Part shown: piece after piece, positions 34,219-42,480 of the stretch
How positions within the stretch are numbered: position 1 is the stretch's first letter
How the letters are laid out: each line of letters begins with the position of its first letter
NCBI GenBank assembly: GCA_963735065.1
Contig: CAVTJL010000001.1
Location: 682,001-746,000 of the forward strand
Length of the DNA: 64,000 nucleotides
Direction: 5' to 3'
DNA from: CAVTJL01 sp963735065
Lineage (GTDB): Bacteria; Pseudomonadota; Alphaproteobacteria; Geminicoccales; Geminicoccaceae
The notes under the pieces: model-generated
What the model saw: only the letters and a program-made list of their open reading frames with translations
The model's database searches: none
Told to the model about the DNA's origin: nothing
Translations under genes and position numbers: made by a program

Positions 34219-35028
34219 TCATGCGTAGTGCCAGAGGACGAGCATCATCACGAGGCCGATGAGGATCCGGTACCAGCCGAAAACCGCGAAGGTGTGACGC
34301 TGGAGAAAGGCCACAAAGGCGCGCACGACGATCACGGCCGAGATGAACGCGACGACGAAGCCGACGGCGATGATCTCGTAGTCGTGCAGCGTCAGCGCCG
34401 CCCGCCCCTTGTAGAGATCCAGCACGGTGGCACCGAGCATCGTCGGGATCGCCAGAAAGAACGAAAACTCGGCGGCAGCACGCCGGTCGACCCCGAGCAG
34501 CATGGCACCCAGGATCGTGGCAGCCGAGCGCGAGACACCGGGAATCATCGCTATGCACTGAAAGAAGCCGATGCCCAAGGAGGTGCCTGTCGGCAACGCG
34601 TCGGACTCGTGGTGGCGCGCGCGAAGGGCGAGGCGCTCGATCAGAAGGATCACGATGCCGCCGACGACCAGCATCGTCGCGACGATCCAGGGTGAGAAGA
34701 GCACGCGCTTGATGAAGTCGTGCAGCGCCGCGCCGATGACCGCCGCCGGCAGGAAGGCCACGATGATCGAGACCGCGAAATGCCGCGCCCGCGCGCTGCT
34801 GGGCAGGGCGACCACAGCGCCCCACAGCTTCCCCCAGTAGAGGACGACGATCGCGAGGATGGCGCCCAGCTGGATCACCACCTCGAAGATCTTCCCCAAC
34901 GGCTCGGGAAAGTCGACGAAATAGCCGGCGAGGATCAGATGCCCCGTCGATGAGACCGGAAGAAACTCAGTTACGCCCTCGACGACACCGAGGAGCACGG
35001 CCTGCGCCATGACATAAGGATCGGCCAA
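34219..35028 (-). CDS. uppP: Undecaprenyl-diphosphatase UppP (BacA)
   Basis: This inner-membrane enzyme regenerates undecaprenyl phosphate for cell wall synthesis by removing one phosphate from the diphosphate form. The 269-residue protein has about eight hydrophobic helices and both active-site signatures: VEGVTEFLPVSSTGHLI near residue 15 and MIPGVSRSAATILGAML near 160. The start is TTG 35028 (a GGGGGA precedes it) or ATG 35010. It probably has its own promoter in the 126 bp upstream gap. Confidence 0.95.
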   Translation of the reverse strand: MADPYVMAQAVLLGVVEGVTEFLPVSSTGHLILAGYFVDFPEPLGKIFEVVIQLGAILAIVVLYWGKLWGAVVALPSSARARHFAVSIIVAFLPAAVIGAALHDFIKRVLFSPWIVATMLVVGGIVILLIERLALRARHHESDALPTGTSLGIGFFQCIAMIPGVSRSAATILGAMLLGVDRRAAAEFSFFLAIPTMLGATVLDLYKGRAALTLHDYEIIAVGFVVAFISAVIVVRAFVAFLQRHTFAVFGWYRILIGLVMMLVLWHYA

Positions 35029-35154
35029 AGACTATATCCCCCGCGCTCCAACCCTCGCGGTCACGTCCTCGCTCCGAAGCGCCGCCGCCGGCGAGGCTCG
35101 GAGATGCCGCTGGGTCGATGGCGGCGCGGATGCTGGTCGGCGGCTCCGCGGGAG

Positions 35155-36123
35155 TCAACCGGGTGCTGCACTGCGAAAGCTTAAAGGATCGTAAAGAACC
35201 ACAGGTGTGCTGGACATCGGTCGACAGGGCCGCGCAAGGCCCGACGGCACCGGCCGGCGGCCGATCCAGGCGAGGATGTCGTTCCAGACGAGCCGCCGAT
35301 CGAGATCCCGAAGCAGAAGGTGCCAGCCATTGGGGTAGGCGGCGACGGCGCAGCTGGCCGTGCCGATCTGACGAACGAAGGTCCACTGCGCCGCAGGTGG
35401 AATGACCTGGTCGTGCTCGCCGATCAGCACGAAGGTCGGTGTCTCGAGATGCGGGGCCGCCTGTCGCGCCTCGTCCATCAGACGCACCAACCCGTCGATC
35501 ACGGCAACACGCGTCGCCTTGATGAAGAGCGGGTCCCGGCCGAGCGTCATCAGCATCGGGATGTTGTCCGATGCCTGGATACCGAGGCCGCGCCCGGTGA
35601 GCTCGAGGTCGGGGGCGATGTGGCTCATGATGGTCAGCAGAGTCCGGTAGAGGGGACTCATGGCGTCGCCGCCCCAGACTGCCGGGGCCGAGAGGATGAC
35701 GCCGTCGACCTGGGGCGCACCGGGGCGCGCCAGGGTGGTCACGGCGACCGCGGCTCCCATGCTCTCACCCAGGACGAAGAGCGGCAGGCCCGGATAGTCG
35801 ACGCGCGCCTGCCGGATCTGTGCTGCCAACGCCTCGTCCAGGGCCGCCGCACCCGGCCAGTAGCCACGGTCAGGCTGCAGCCCGAAGCCGGGCTGGTCGT
35901 AGGCAATCACGCGCACGCCGTGCGTGGCCGCATAGTGACCGAGGCCGCCGAACGCGGTCATATGGTCATCAAAGCCGTGGACGGCGATGATCACGGCATG
36001 GGCCGGGCCCTTGGGCGCCCACGAGACCACGGGCGCGTCCGCGATGATGGGCGGCGGCGGCATCATCGTCGTGCAGCCACCGCAGGCCAGAAGGAGCAGA
36101 AGCCCGAGCAGCGCGCGCGTCAC
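35155..36123 (-). CDS. Alpha/beta hydrolase, probable lipoprotein (monoacylglycerol-lipase-like)
   Basis: From a GTG at 36123, which overlaps the gluQ stop as GTGA, the product has a short signal with a Cys near residue 14-17 (ALLGLLLLLACGGCTTM), suggesting lipid anchoring. The hydrolase domain has VHGFDDHMTAFGG, YDQPGFG, nucleophile elbow GESMGAAVA, a late GEHDQVIPPAAQW acid loop and the His in YPNGWHLLL. This resembles lysophospholipase/monoacylglycerol lipase enzymes. The reading frame extends far upstream inside gluQ, but that part is a shadow. Length is 322 residues. Confidence 0.8.
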   Translation of the reverse strand: MTRALLGLLLLLACGGCTTMMPPPPIIADAPVVSWAPKGPAHAVIIAVHGFDDHMTAFGGLGHYAATHGVRVIAYDQPGFGLQPDRGYWPGAAALDEALAAQIRQARVDYPGLPLFVLGESMGAAVAVTTLARPGAPQVDGVILSAPAVWGGDAMSPLYRTLLTIMSHIAPDLELTGRGLGIQASDNIPMLMTLGRDPLFIKATRVAVIDGLVRLMDEARQAAPHLETPTFVLIGEHDQVIPPAAQWTFVRQIGTASCAVAAYPNGWHLLLRDLDRRLVWNDILAWIGRRPVPSGLARPCRPMSSTPVVLYDPLSFRSAAPG

Positions 36124-36980
36124 CTGATCGCCGACGAGGTGACGGGCGGCTCCAAGCCGATCATCCCCCAGACGTCGTCGGGCGTGCGGTGGATGTCGCG
36201 GAGATGGCGGATCGTCACCGCGCGGTTGCGCTTGGAGAGCCGCTCGCCGCTGCTGTTGGCCACGAGGTTGTGGTGATAGTAGCTGGGCGCGGGAAGGCCC
36301 AAGAGCGCCTGCAGCAGGCGGTGCACATGGGTCGCCGTGAACAGATCCTCGCCGCGCGTGACGAGCGTGACGCCCTGCTCGGCATCGTCGACGGTGACCG
36401 CCAGATGGTAGCTCGTCGGCGTGTCCTTGCGGGCAATGACGACATCGCCCTGCGATGCGGGGTCGGCGGCGATCCATCCGGCCCGGATGTCGTACCACCA
36501 AAGGGGGCCGGTCGCGGCCAGCGCCCGCCCCACGTCGAGACGCCAGGCGAAGGGCTCGCCGCGTGCCATGCGATAGTCCCGCTCGGTGCGATCCAGTCGG
36601 CGACAGATGCCCGGATAGATCACCTCGCCTACCGGCCCGTGCGGCGCGCGGCCGGCCTCCTCAACCTCGGCCCTGATCTGCTTGCGTGAGCAGAAGCAGG
36701 GGTAGATGACGTCAAGCTCGCGAAGGCTCGCGAGCGCAGCCTCGTAGGCGGGGAACCGGTCCGACTGGCGGATCGCCGCTCCGTCCCAGCCGAGGCCGAG
36801 CCAGCGCAGATCCTCGAGGATCGCCACCTCGAACTCCGGCCGGCACCGCTGCAGGTCGATATCCTCGATCCGCAGACGGAAGGAGCCGCCCGACGCGCGC
36901 GCCGCCTCGTAGGCGAAAAGCGCAGCGTAGGCATGGCCGATATGAAGGTAGCCGGTCGGGCTCGGCGCGAAGCGTGTCAC
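36120..36980 (-). CDS. gluQ: Glutamyl-Q tRNA(Asp) synthetase
   Basis: GluQ-RS attaches glutamate to queuosine 34 of tRNA-Asp; it is a shortened GluRS without an anticodon-binding domain. The protein starts RFAPSPTGYLHIGHAYAA (HIGH motif), has a zinc site YPCFCSRKQ and YPGICRRL, and the KMSKS equivalent GERLSKRNRAV. I chose GTG 36980 (286 residues) because GAGGGG lies 9 nt upstream and it gives family length; GTG 37061 is the alternative. queG, which supplies queuosine, is at the other end of the window. The next gene starts within its stop codon. Confidence 0.92.
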   Translation of the reverse strand: MTRFAPSPTGYLHIGHAYAALFAYEAARASGGSFRLRIEDIDLQRCRPEFEVAILEDLRWLGLGWDGAAIRQSDRFPAYEAALASLRELDVIYPCFCSRKQIRAEVEEAGRAPHGPVGEVIYPGICRRLDRTERDYRMARGEPFAWRLDVGRALAATGPLWWYDIRAGWIAADPASQGDVVIARKDTPTSYHLAVTVDDAEQGVTLVTRGEDLFTATHVHRLLQALLGLPAPSYYHHNLVANSSGERLSKRNRAVTIRHLRDIHRTPDDVWGMIGLEPPVTSSAIR

Positions 36981-37161
36981 ATGCCCCGGCCCCTCGCCCT
37001 CCGGCAGCGGCAGGAAATCCTGCCCAGCAAGCGAGTAGGGCGTCGTCGTCGAAAGGCTCACAACGGTTCGTCCACGCGTGGATTGAGATCGCCCGGGCGC
37101 CGGATCATTATGCGCCGGCCGCATCGGCGCAAGGGCCGCTAGCGCAACCAGGGATGATCGC

Positions 37162-37818
37162 ATGCTACATGGCCCATCGATGCCGCCCCGCGCTGGAGGC
37201 TCGCCGCGCGAGATCATCGTGCTGCTCCATGGGCTGGGAGCGGACGGCCAGGACCTGATCGGCCTGGCACCGGCACTGGCCGAGCAGATGCCCCATGCCG
37301 CGTTCTTCGCACCCGACGCGCCGCAGCCCTGCGACATGGCGCCCTACGGCCGACAGTGGTTCAGCGTCCAGGACCGCACGGCCGCCCGGATGCTCGCCGG
37401 AGCGCGGCAGGCGGCGCCACAGCTCGATGCCTTCCTGGACGCGCTGCTGGAGCGCTATCAGCTGCCGGCCTCGCGGCTCGCCCTCGTGGGCTTTTCCCAG
37501 GGCACCATGATGGCGTTGCACGTGGCACCACGACGTCCGGTGGCGTTGGGGGCCGTGCTCGGCTTCTCCGGGCGGCTGATCGGGCCGGAGACGCTGGCGG
37601 CCGAGATCCTCTCGCGGCCACCGGTCATGCTGATCCATGGTGATGCCGACGATGTCGTGCCGGTGGAGTCGCTGCCGCTCGCGGTCAACGCCCTTCAGGC
37701 CGTTGATGTGCCGGTGCAGTGGATCGTGCGCCCAGGCCTGCCCCACAGCATCGATCCGTTCGGCATAGCCGAGGGCGTCAGGTTTCTCAGCGCCATGCTG
37801 CCGGCGGCGGAGCGCTGA
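37162..37818 (+). CDS. Carboxylesterase / phospholipase family alpha/beta hydrolase
   Basis: The 218-residue protein belongs to the small cytoplasmic esterase family (YpfH, Pseudomonas EstB). Visible features: VLLHGLGADGQDLIGLA, the elbow GFSQGTMMAL near residue 113, the Asp in HGDADDVVPVESL and the His in RPGLPHSID. It hydrolyses short acyl esters or lysophospholipids. AGGGA lies 8 nt before the ATG. It is divergent from gluQ and convergent with the anti-sigma gene (26 bp gap). Confidence 0.88.
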   Translation: MLHGPSMPPRAGGSPREIIVLLHGLGADGQDLIGLAPALAEQMPHAAFFAPDAPQPCDMAPYGRQWFSVQDRTAARMLAGARQAAPQLDAFLDALLERYQLPASRLALVGFSQGTMMALHVAPRRPVALGAVLGFSGRLIGPETLAAEILSRPPVMLIHGDADDVVPVESLPLAVNALQAVDVPVQWIVRPGLPHSIDPFGIAEGVRFLSAMLPAAER

Positions 37819-37843
37819 GGGCGTTCCGCCCCGATCGGAGCGC

Positions 37844-38485
37844 TCAGATGCGAAGGAACGGATTGAGGAATCGTCCTATCGGTCCGGTGAGCCGGAGCGG
37901 CGCGTCCGTCACCGCGAGACAGAGACAGTCCATGCCGTCGTCAGCGACCGGCCGATGATCTACCGTTCCGTCGGCAATCGCGAGATCGCCTCGCGCGTAG
38001 TGACCTGTCTCGTCGCTGAACGACCCTTCAAGGACAACGGTCAGCTCGCTGCCGCCATGCGTGTGCCGCGGCACGCCACGCCCAGCCTTGAGGCGGATGA
38101 GTCGGGCACGGTAGCCTGGCGCGGCGATCATGAGGTCCGCCTCGGACGCGGTCCCATAGTGGTACCATCTCATGGCATCGAGGCTCTCCGGCAGATAGTC
38201 CCGGAGCGGTGCCGGCATATGGCTGGACGTGGGTCGTCGAGGGCTCGTCGGCGCCACGTCGTGCTCGTCCAGTCGTGCGGCCACCTTCTGCCAGGCATCT
38301 CGGGCCAGTTCCTCCTCGGGTAGGCCCTCGAGCAGCAGCCCGCCCACCGCCTCGTAGCGGGCATAGCGACGACGGCTCTCCGGCGAGAGCGCCAGATGCG
38401 TCGCAACGACCAACGCCACTGGCTCGGCAAGCTTCCCGGCCGCATGGGCGATGAGGAGATCGTCGAGGGAGAGGTCCTTGGTCAT
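37844..38485 (-). CDS. ChrR-like cupin anti-sigma factor lacking the usual zinc cysteines
   Basis: The 213-residue protein has the ChrR layout: an N-terminal helical anti-sigma domain (HAAGKLAEPVALVVATHLAL, residues 14-33) and a C-terminal cupin domain. In Rhodobacter ChrR two His and two Cys in the N-terminal domain bind zinc (HxxxCxxC). Here the His residues are present (14 and 30) but serines stand at both Cys positions (34 and 37, in LSPESRRR). The cupin ligands are intact: HTHGGSE and the later VDHRPV. The ATG overlaps the sigma-factor stop (ATGA), so the pair is coupled. It should hold the sigma factor inactive until a signal such as singlet oxygen; how it does so without the cysteines is open. 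Confidence 0.85.
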   Translation of the reverse strand: MTKDLSLDDLLIAHAAGKLAEPVALVVATHLALSPESRRRYARYEAVGGLLLEGLPEEELARDAWQKVAARLDEHDVAPTSPRRPTSSHMPAPLRDYLPESLDAMRWYHYGTASEADLMIAAPGYRARLIRLKAGRGVPRHTHGGSELTVVLEGSFSDETGHYARGDLAIADGTVDHRPVADDGMDCLCLAVTDAPLRLTGPIGRFLNPFLRI

Positions 38486-39135
38486 TGATCGAGACCACTC
38501 ATGATCGTGCGAAGCTTGCCGAGTGCCAGCCTGAGCCTCGACTTCACGGTGCCCAGCGGCAGCCCCAGCTCCTCGGCAATGGTGCTGTGCGTCTTGTCCT
38601 CGAAGTAGAAGATCCTCAAGAGACTGCTCTGCTCCTCCGGAAGGGTCCGCACCGCCTCCATCATGGCCCGGGACAGCTGCGCCGCCTCCAGCGCTCGATC
38701 GCCACGTGGCGCGCTGTCGGGCTCGATCAGAGGATCCTCGGCATCGAAATCCGGGCGGCGCTCGCGCCGGATCGCATCGATCCGCTTGTTGCGGGCGATG
38801 GTGAATATCCAAGTGCTCAGCGCGGCCTTGCGCGGGTCGAACTGCTCGGCGCGACGCCAGATCGTCAGCATCACCTCCTGCATGAGGTCCTCGGCTACGT
38901 CCTCGCCGGCGCCGAGGCGCCTGAGATAGGACTTCACACGCGGCGCATAGTGATCGAACAATCGATGGAACGCTTCGCGATCCCGAAGCACAGCGACCGC
39001 TTTGGCATCGGCCTCGAGCGAGGCATTCAAACCATCGTCGATAGTGCTCATGCTCGCAGTGAACCGTCGCCGCCGTCTGGGCGCAATGCGATATCGCGCC
39101 GCTCCCGGCACATCGATCGTGACCGCGCAAGCCAT
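38482..39135 (-). CDS. rpoE: ECF sigma factor, RpoE/ECF11 type
   Basis: The protein has sigma region 2 (FHRLFDHYAPRVKSYLRRLG, then DLMQEVMLTIW and STWIFTIARNKRID) and region 4 (LPEEQSSLLRIFYFEDKTH, then IAEELGLPLGTVKSRLRLAL). Its partner is the ChrR-like gene it overlaps by 4 nt, so it belongs to the photooxidative-stress ECF11 group. I chose ATG 39135 because GAGAGG precedes it and it lies about 20 nt below the predicted transcription start; ATG 39051 (MSTIDDG) would give a more typical N-terminus but has no ribosome-binding site. It likely drives its own promoter. Confidence 0.9.
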   Translation of the reverse strand: MACAVTIDVPGAARYRIAPRRRRRFTASMSTIDDGLNASLEADAKAVAVLRDREAFHRLFDHYAPRVKSYLRRLGAGEDVAEDLMQEVMLTIWRRAEQFDPRKAALSTWIFTIARNKRIDAIRRERRPDFDAEDPLIEPDSAPRGDRALEAAQLSRAMMEAVRTLPEEQSSLLRIFYFEDKTHSTIAEELGLPLGTVKSRLRLALGKLRTIMSGLDQ

Positions 39136-39162
39136 GGGGCCCCTCTCGCCAAGCAACAGTGA

Positions 39163-39192
39163 TCTCTACGGCCAGCCGACGGCGATGGATCA
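39163..39192 (-). promoter_or_regulatory. Putative ECF11 autoregulatory promoter
   Basis: On the minus strand TGATCC (39192-39187), an 18 nt spacer and TAGAGA (39168-39163) match the TGATCC-N18-TA type promoter known for Rhodobacter RpoE. It is placed about 28 nt upstream of ATG 39135 of the ECF sigma gene and points towards it. I looked at other TGATCC sites in the intergenic regions and found none followed by a suitable -10. This supports self-activation of the operon. Confidence 0.55.
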
Positions 39193-39296
39193 AAAGGGGC
39201 CTATCGGGGACAGGGTCTGCACGACAAAGGCATCTGACGGCGGCCGCAGTGCCACAGGAACGGCGGCTGATCGGGCTCCAATCGGGCGCCGGGTGC

Positions 39297-39935
39297 TCAT
39301 TTCGTCGAGTTCTGTCGCAGCATGGCAATGATGCCGGCGCCGATCGCAACCAGCAGGGCCGACGCGATGCCGGTCGCGAGCGCCGAGACGAAGCGCGCCT
39401 TGGCGGCCTCCCAGCCGCGGGCGAGACGCACGGCCAAGCGCACGCCTTCCGTGTCGTCGAAGCCGAGCCGTGCCATCAGCTCGTCAACGGCACGCGATAC
39501 CACGGTCTCGGCCGCCTGCATCGCCACCTTCTCGATCTCGGCCATGATCTGCACGCGCTGGCCCGAGATGACACGGTTGAAGCTCTGCTGCTGCCGGGCC
39601 AGGGCGCGCAGAAGGACGAGCTCGGCGGGCGCTCCCATCGGCCCGATGCCCACAGCCGGCGCGCGCTGGCGGCTCAGAGCGTCGATCAGCCCGGCGGCAC
39701 TGAGCAGGACCGGTATCTCGGGAACCGCCGCTCGCAGGCTCTCGAGGGCGGAGCGGGTCTCACCATCGTCCCACTCGAGGTCCACGACGATCACGTCGGG
39801 CCGCCAGTCGTCGCCTGCGAGCTGGCGAAGACCATCCTGGACGCTCGCTATCGTGCGCACGTCGTGATGCGGGCCCAGAGCCTCCTCGACGAGGAGGGCG
39901 TCCGCGACGTCGTCCTCGACCAACAGAACGCGCAC
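39297..39935 (-). CDS. Degenerate response-regulator receiver with C-terminal membrane helix
   Basis: From GTG 39935 (AAGGAAG 6 nt upstream) the 212-residue product starts RVLLVEDDVADALLVEEAL, a CheY-like receiver. The acidic pair (Asp8/9), phosphoacceptor Asp52 in VVDLEWDDGE and the Ser in PVLLSAAG are present. The conserved Lys of the KPF motif is absent (GIGPMGAPAELVLL). A helical region follows (QQSFNRVISGQRVQIMAEIE), then a single hydrophobic segment at the very end (ALATGIASALLVAIGAGIIA, about 185-204). There is no DNA-binding output domain. It may be a membrane-tethered signalling or scaffold protein. It lies directly upstream of the ECF sigma gene on the same strand. Confidence 0.7.
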   Translation of the reverse strand: MRVLLVEDDVADALLVEEALGPHHDVRTIASVQDGLRQLAGDDWRPDVIVVDLEWDDGETRSALESLRAAVPEIPVLLSAAGLIDALSRQRAPAVGIGPMGAPAELVLLRALARQQQSFNRVISGQRVQIMAEIEKVAMQAAETVVSRAVDELMARLGFDDTEGVRLAVRLARGWEAAKARFVSALATGIASALLVAIGAGIIAMLRQNSTK

Positions 39936-40032
39936 GGCAGCAGCTTCCTTCGCAGCTGGGCGCCGAAGCTCCAACGGCGCAGAGAAGGAATAATAGCTGA
40001 TAGAGCGGGAAGAGTAAAGATTTACTTCCTAG

Positions 40033-41283
40033 TCAGCCGTCGCGAGCCGGAGGCGGGTCCTCGCCGAGCTTGACGACCTCGAAGCCGCGCGCGGAGAGGC
40101 CGGCGACGATCTCGAGCGCATGGGCGGCGTTGCGGGTCTCGATCGTCACCTCGATGTCGGCCTGTTTCACCGAGCGGCGGGCGAAAGCGCGCTGATGCGC
40201 CACATCGACGACATTGCCGCCCACCTCGGCGATGGCGATCGCGAGCCGGGCGAGGCTGCCGGGGCTGTCCGGCACGGTGACCCTGAGCCGGACGAGGCGC
40301 TCCGTGCGGACAAGCCCCCGCAGGATGACGGCCGACAGAAGGCGGCTGTCGATATTGCCGCCCGAGAGGACGAGCGCCACGCGACGACCACGAAAGCGCT
40401 CCGGATCACTGCGCATGGCGGCGAGGCCTACCGCGCCGGCTCCCTCGACAACCGTCTTCTCGATCTCGAGGAGCTGGAGCACGGCCGCCTCGATCTCCGG
40501 CTCGTCGACCAGCACGACGTCGTCCACCAGCCGCTCAATGATCGCCATCGTCAGGGCGCCTGGATGCTTGACCGCTATCCCCTCCGCGATGGTGGGTCCG
40601 CCCGGCCCCGCCGGCTCGCCGCGGAGCCGCCTCGCCACGGACGGGAAGAGCGCCGCCTCGACACCGATGACCTCCAGATCCGGGCGAAGCGCCTTTGTTG
40701 CCGTGGCGACTCCGCTCACCAAGCCGCCCCCACCGATCGGCACCACGACGACGTCGAGATCGGGCACGTCCTCGAGCATCTCGAGCGCCATCGTGCCCTG
40801 GCCGGCGATGATCTCCGGATCGTCGAAGGGGTGGATGAAGGTGAGGCCCCGCTCCTCGACCAGCGCCCGAGCATGCGCCGCGGCGTCCTCCACCGTCTCA
40901 CCGCGCAGCACGACCTCGGCGCCGAGCTTGCGCGTGCTCTCGATCTTCACGAAGGGGGTGGGCTCGGGCATCACGATCACCGCCCGCATGCCCAGCCGCC
41001 GCGCATGGTAGGCGACACCCTGGGCATGGTTGCCGGCCGACATGGCGACCACGCCGGCGGCCCGCTCCTCGGGCGAAAGCTGGGCCAGCCGGTTGAGGGC
41101 GCCCCGCTCCTTGAACGAGGCCGTGTATTGGAGGTTCTCGAACTTGAGCCAGAGCTCGGCGCCGGTGATCTCCGATAGCGTCCGCGAGCGGAGGAAGGGC
41201 GTGCGCTCGACCTGGCCCTTGAGACGCTCGGCCGCGGCCCGGATGTCGTCGAGCCCGACCAAGCGCCTGTCCCCGAGGCTCAA
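40033..41283 (-). CDS. ilvA: Threonine ammonia-lyase (with C-terminal ACT domain)
   Basis: The enzyme converts threonine to 2-oxobutanoate and ammonia using PLP. The catalytic Lys is in YTASFKERGALNRL near residue 55, the phosphate-binding loop is PIGGGGLVSG near 180, and a C-terminal ACT domain (LRVTVPDSPGSLARLAIAI) covers about the last 80 residues. At 416 residues it matches the shorter IlvA/TdcB form. The start is taken as TTG 41283, which overlaps the argC stop as TTGA; TTG 41262 behind GGGGACAGG is an alternative. The longer upstream open frame is a shadow of argC. Confidence 0.9.
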   Translation of the reverse strand: MSLGDRRLVGLDDIRAAAERLKGQVERTPFLRSRTLSEITGAELWLKFENLQYTASFKERGALNRLAQLSPEERAAGVVAMSAGNHAQGVAYHARRLGMRAVIVMPEPTPFVKIESTRKLGAEVVLRGETVEDAAAHARALVEERGLTFIHPFDDPEIIAGQGTMALEMLEDVPDLDVVVVPIGGGGLVSGVATATKALRPDLEVIGVEAALFPSVARRLRGEPAGPGGPTIAEGIAVKHPGALTMAIIERLVDDVVLVDEPEIEAAVLQLLEIEKTVVEGAGAVGLAAMRSDPERFRGRRVALVLSGGNIDSRLLSAVILRGLVRTERLVRLRVTVPDSPGSLARLAIAIAEVGGNVVDVAHQRAFARRSVKQADIEVTIETRNAAHALEIVAGLSARGFEVVKLGEDPPPARDG

Positions 41284-42323
41284 GGAAAGACGGCGCGCTG
41301 CCCGAGGCCCAGCCGCTCGTCGATCCCGAGCATGGCGTTCATGTTCTGGATCGCCTGCCCCGAGGCGCCTTTGACGAGATTGTCGGTGACGCTGACGATG
41401 ATCGCCTGGCCCGGCACGCGGCTGGGATGGACACCGATCAGGCAGAGATTGGTGCCGCGCACATGACGCGTGGCCGGCATCGTCTTGAAGGGCAGCACAT
41501 GGACGAAGGGCTCGTCGGCGTAGGTCCGCTCGAGGCTGGCCTGGAGATCGGCAGGACCGGCGCCGGCCAGCAACCGCACATAGATCGTGGCCAGGATGCC
41601 ACGGCTCATCGGCATGAGGTGCGGCGTGAAGGTCACGGTCAGCGGCCGGCCCACGAAATCGGCCAGGCACTGCTCGATCTCGGGCGTGTGCCGGTGGGTC
41701 GCGACGCCGTAGGCGTGCACGCCCTCGGTGACCTCGGTGAAGAGGCTGCCCTGCTTGGCGTCGCGGCCGGCCCCGCTGACGCCGGACTTGGCGTCGATGA
41801 TGAGGGCGTCCGGATCGATCAGCCGCTCCTTGAGGAGCGGGGCCAGCGGCAGCTCGGCCGTGGTCGTGTAGCAGCCGGGATTGGCCACGAGCCACGTCTT
41901 GCGGATGGCGTCGCGATAATGCTCGGTAAGGCCGTAGACGGCATCCCCCTGCGCCTCGAGCGCCTGATGCGCGTGGCCATAGGTGGCCTCGTAGACGGCA
42001 GGATCCCTGAGCCGGAAGTCGGCGGAGAGATCGACCACCTTGGGGCCCCGGGGCAGATCCCGGATGATCGTCTGGGTGGTCGCGTGGGGCAGGCAGCAGA
42101 AGACCACGTCCAGCGCCGTGACGTCGATCTCCTCGATCCGGGTCAGCCGCGGCAGGTCGTAGACGGCGAGCTGCGGGAACACCTCGCCGATCGCCTTGCC
42201 CGCCTGCCGCTCGGCCGTGAGGGCGCGGATCTCGGCTCGCGGATGGTCGCCCAGGAGGCGCAGGAGCTCCGCGCCGGTGTAGCCGCTAGCACCAAGGATC
42301 CCGATCCGCACCATCTCGCTCAT
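41280..42323 (-). CDS. argC: N-acetyl-gamma-glutamyl-phosphate reductase
   Basis: ArgC reduces N-acetylglutamyl phosphate to the semialdehyde in arginine synthesis. The 347-residue protein starts with a Rossmann fold (RIGILGASGYTGAELLRLL), has DVVFCCLPHATTQTI, the active Cys in VANPGCYTTTAELPLAPL near residue 150, and HRHTPEIEQ near 215. Length and order match type 1 ArgC. Other arginine genes are not in the window. The stop overlaps the start of the threonine ammonia-lyase gene, so the two are likely co-transcribed. Confidence 0.95.
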   Translation of the reverse strand: MSEMVRIGILGASGYTGAELLRLLGDHPRAEIRALTAERQAGKAIGEVFPQLAVYDLPRLTRIEEIDVTALDVVFCCLPHATTQTIIRDLPRGPKVVDLSADFRLRDPAVYEATYGHAHQALEAQGDAVYGLTEHYRDAIRKTWLVANPGCYTTTAELPLAPLLKERLIDPDALIIDAKSGVSGAGRDAKQGSLFTEVTEGVHAYGVATHRHTPEIEQCLADFVGRPLTVTFTPHLMPMSRGILATIYVRLLAGAGPADLQASLERTYADEPFVHVLPFKTMPATRHVRGTNLCLIGVHPSRVPGQAIIVSVTDNLVKGASGQAIQNMNAMLGIDERLGLGQRAVFP

Positions 42324-42480
42324 CGAGCGCTCTCCGGAAAAAAGACGAAGGCAGTTGATGTGGCCATCGCCGACAGGATAGCAACGGACGCAGCTTTAGG
42401 ACATGCCATGATGAGCAGGCCCCATTGGACCCAATCGATCGTTTAGGCGCGGCCCGGCCTCCATGGTCGGCGGAGCCGGC

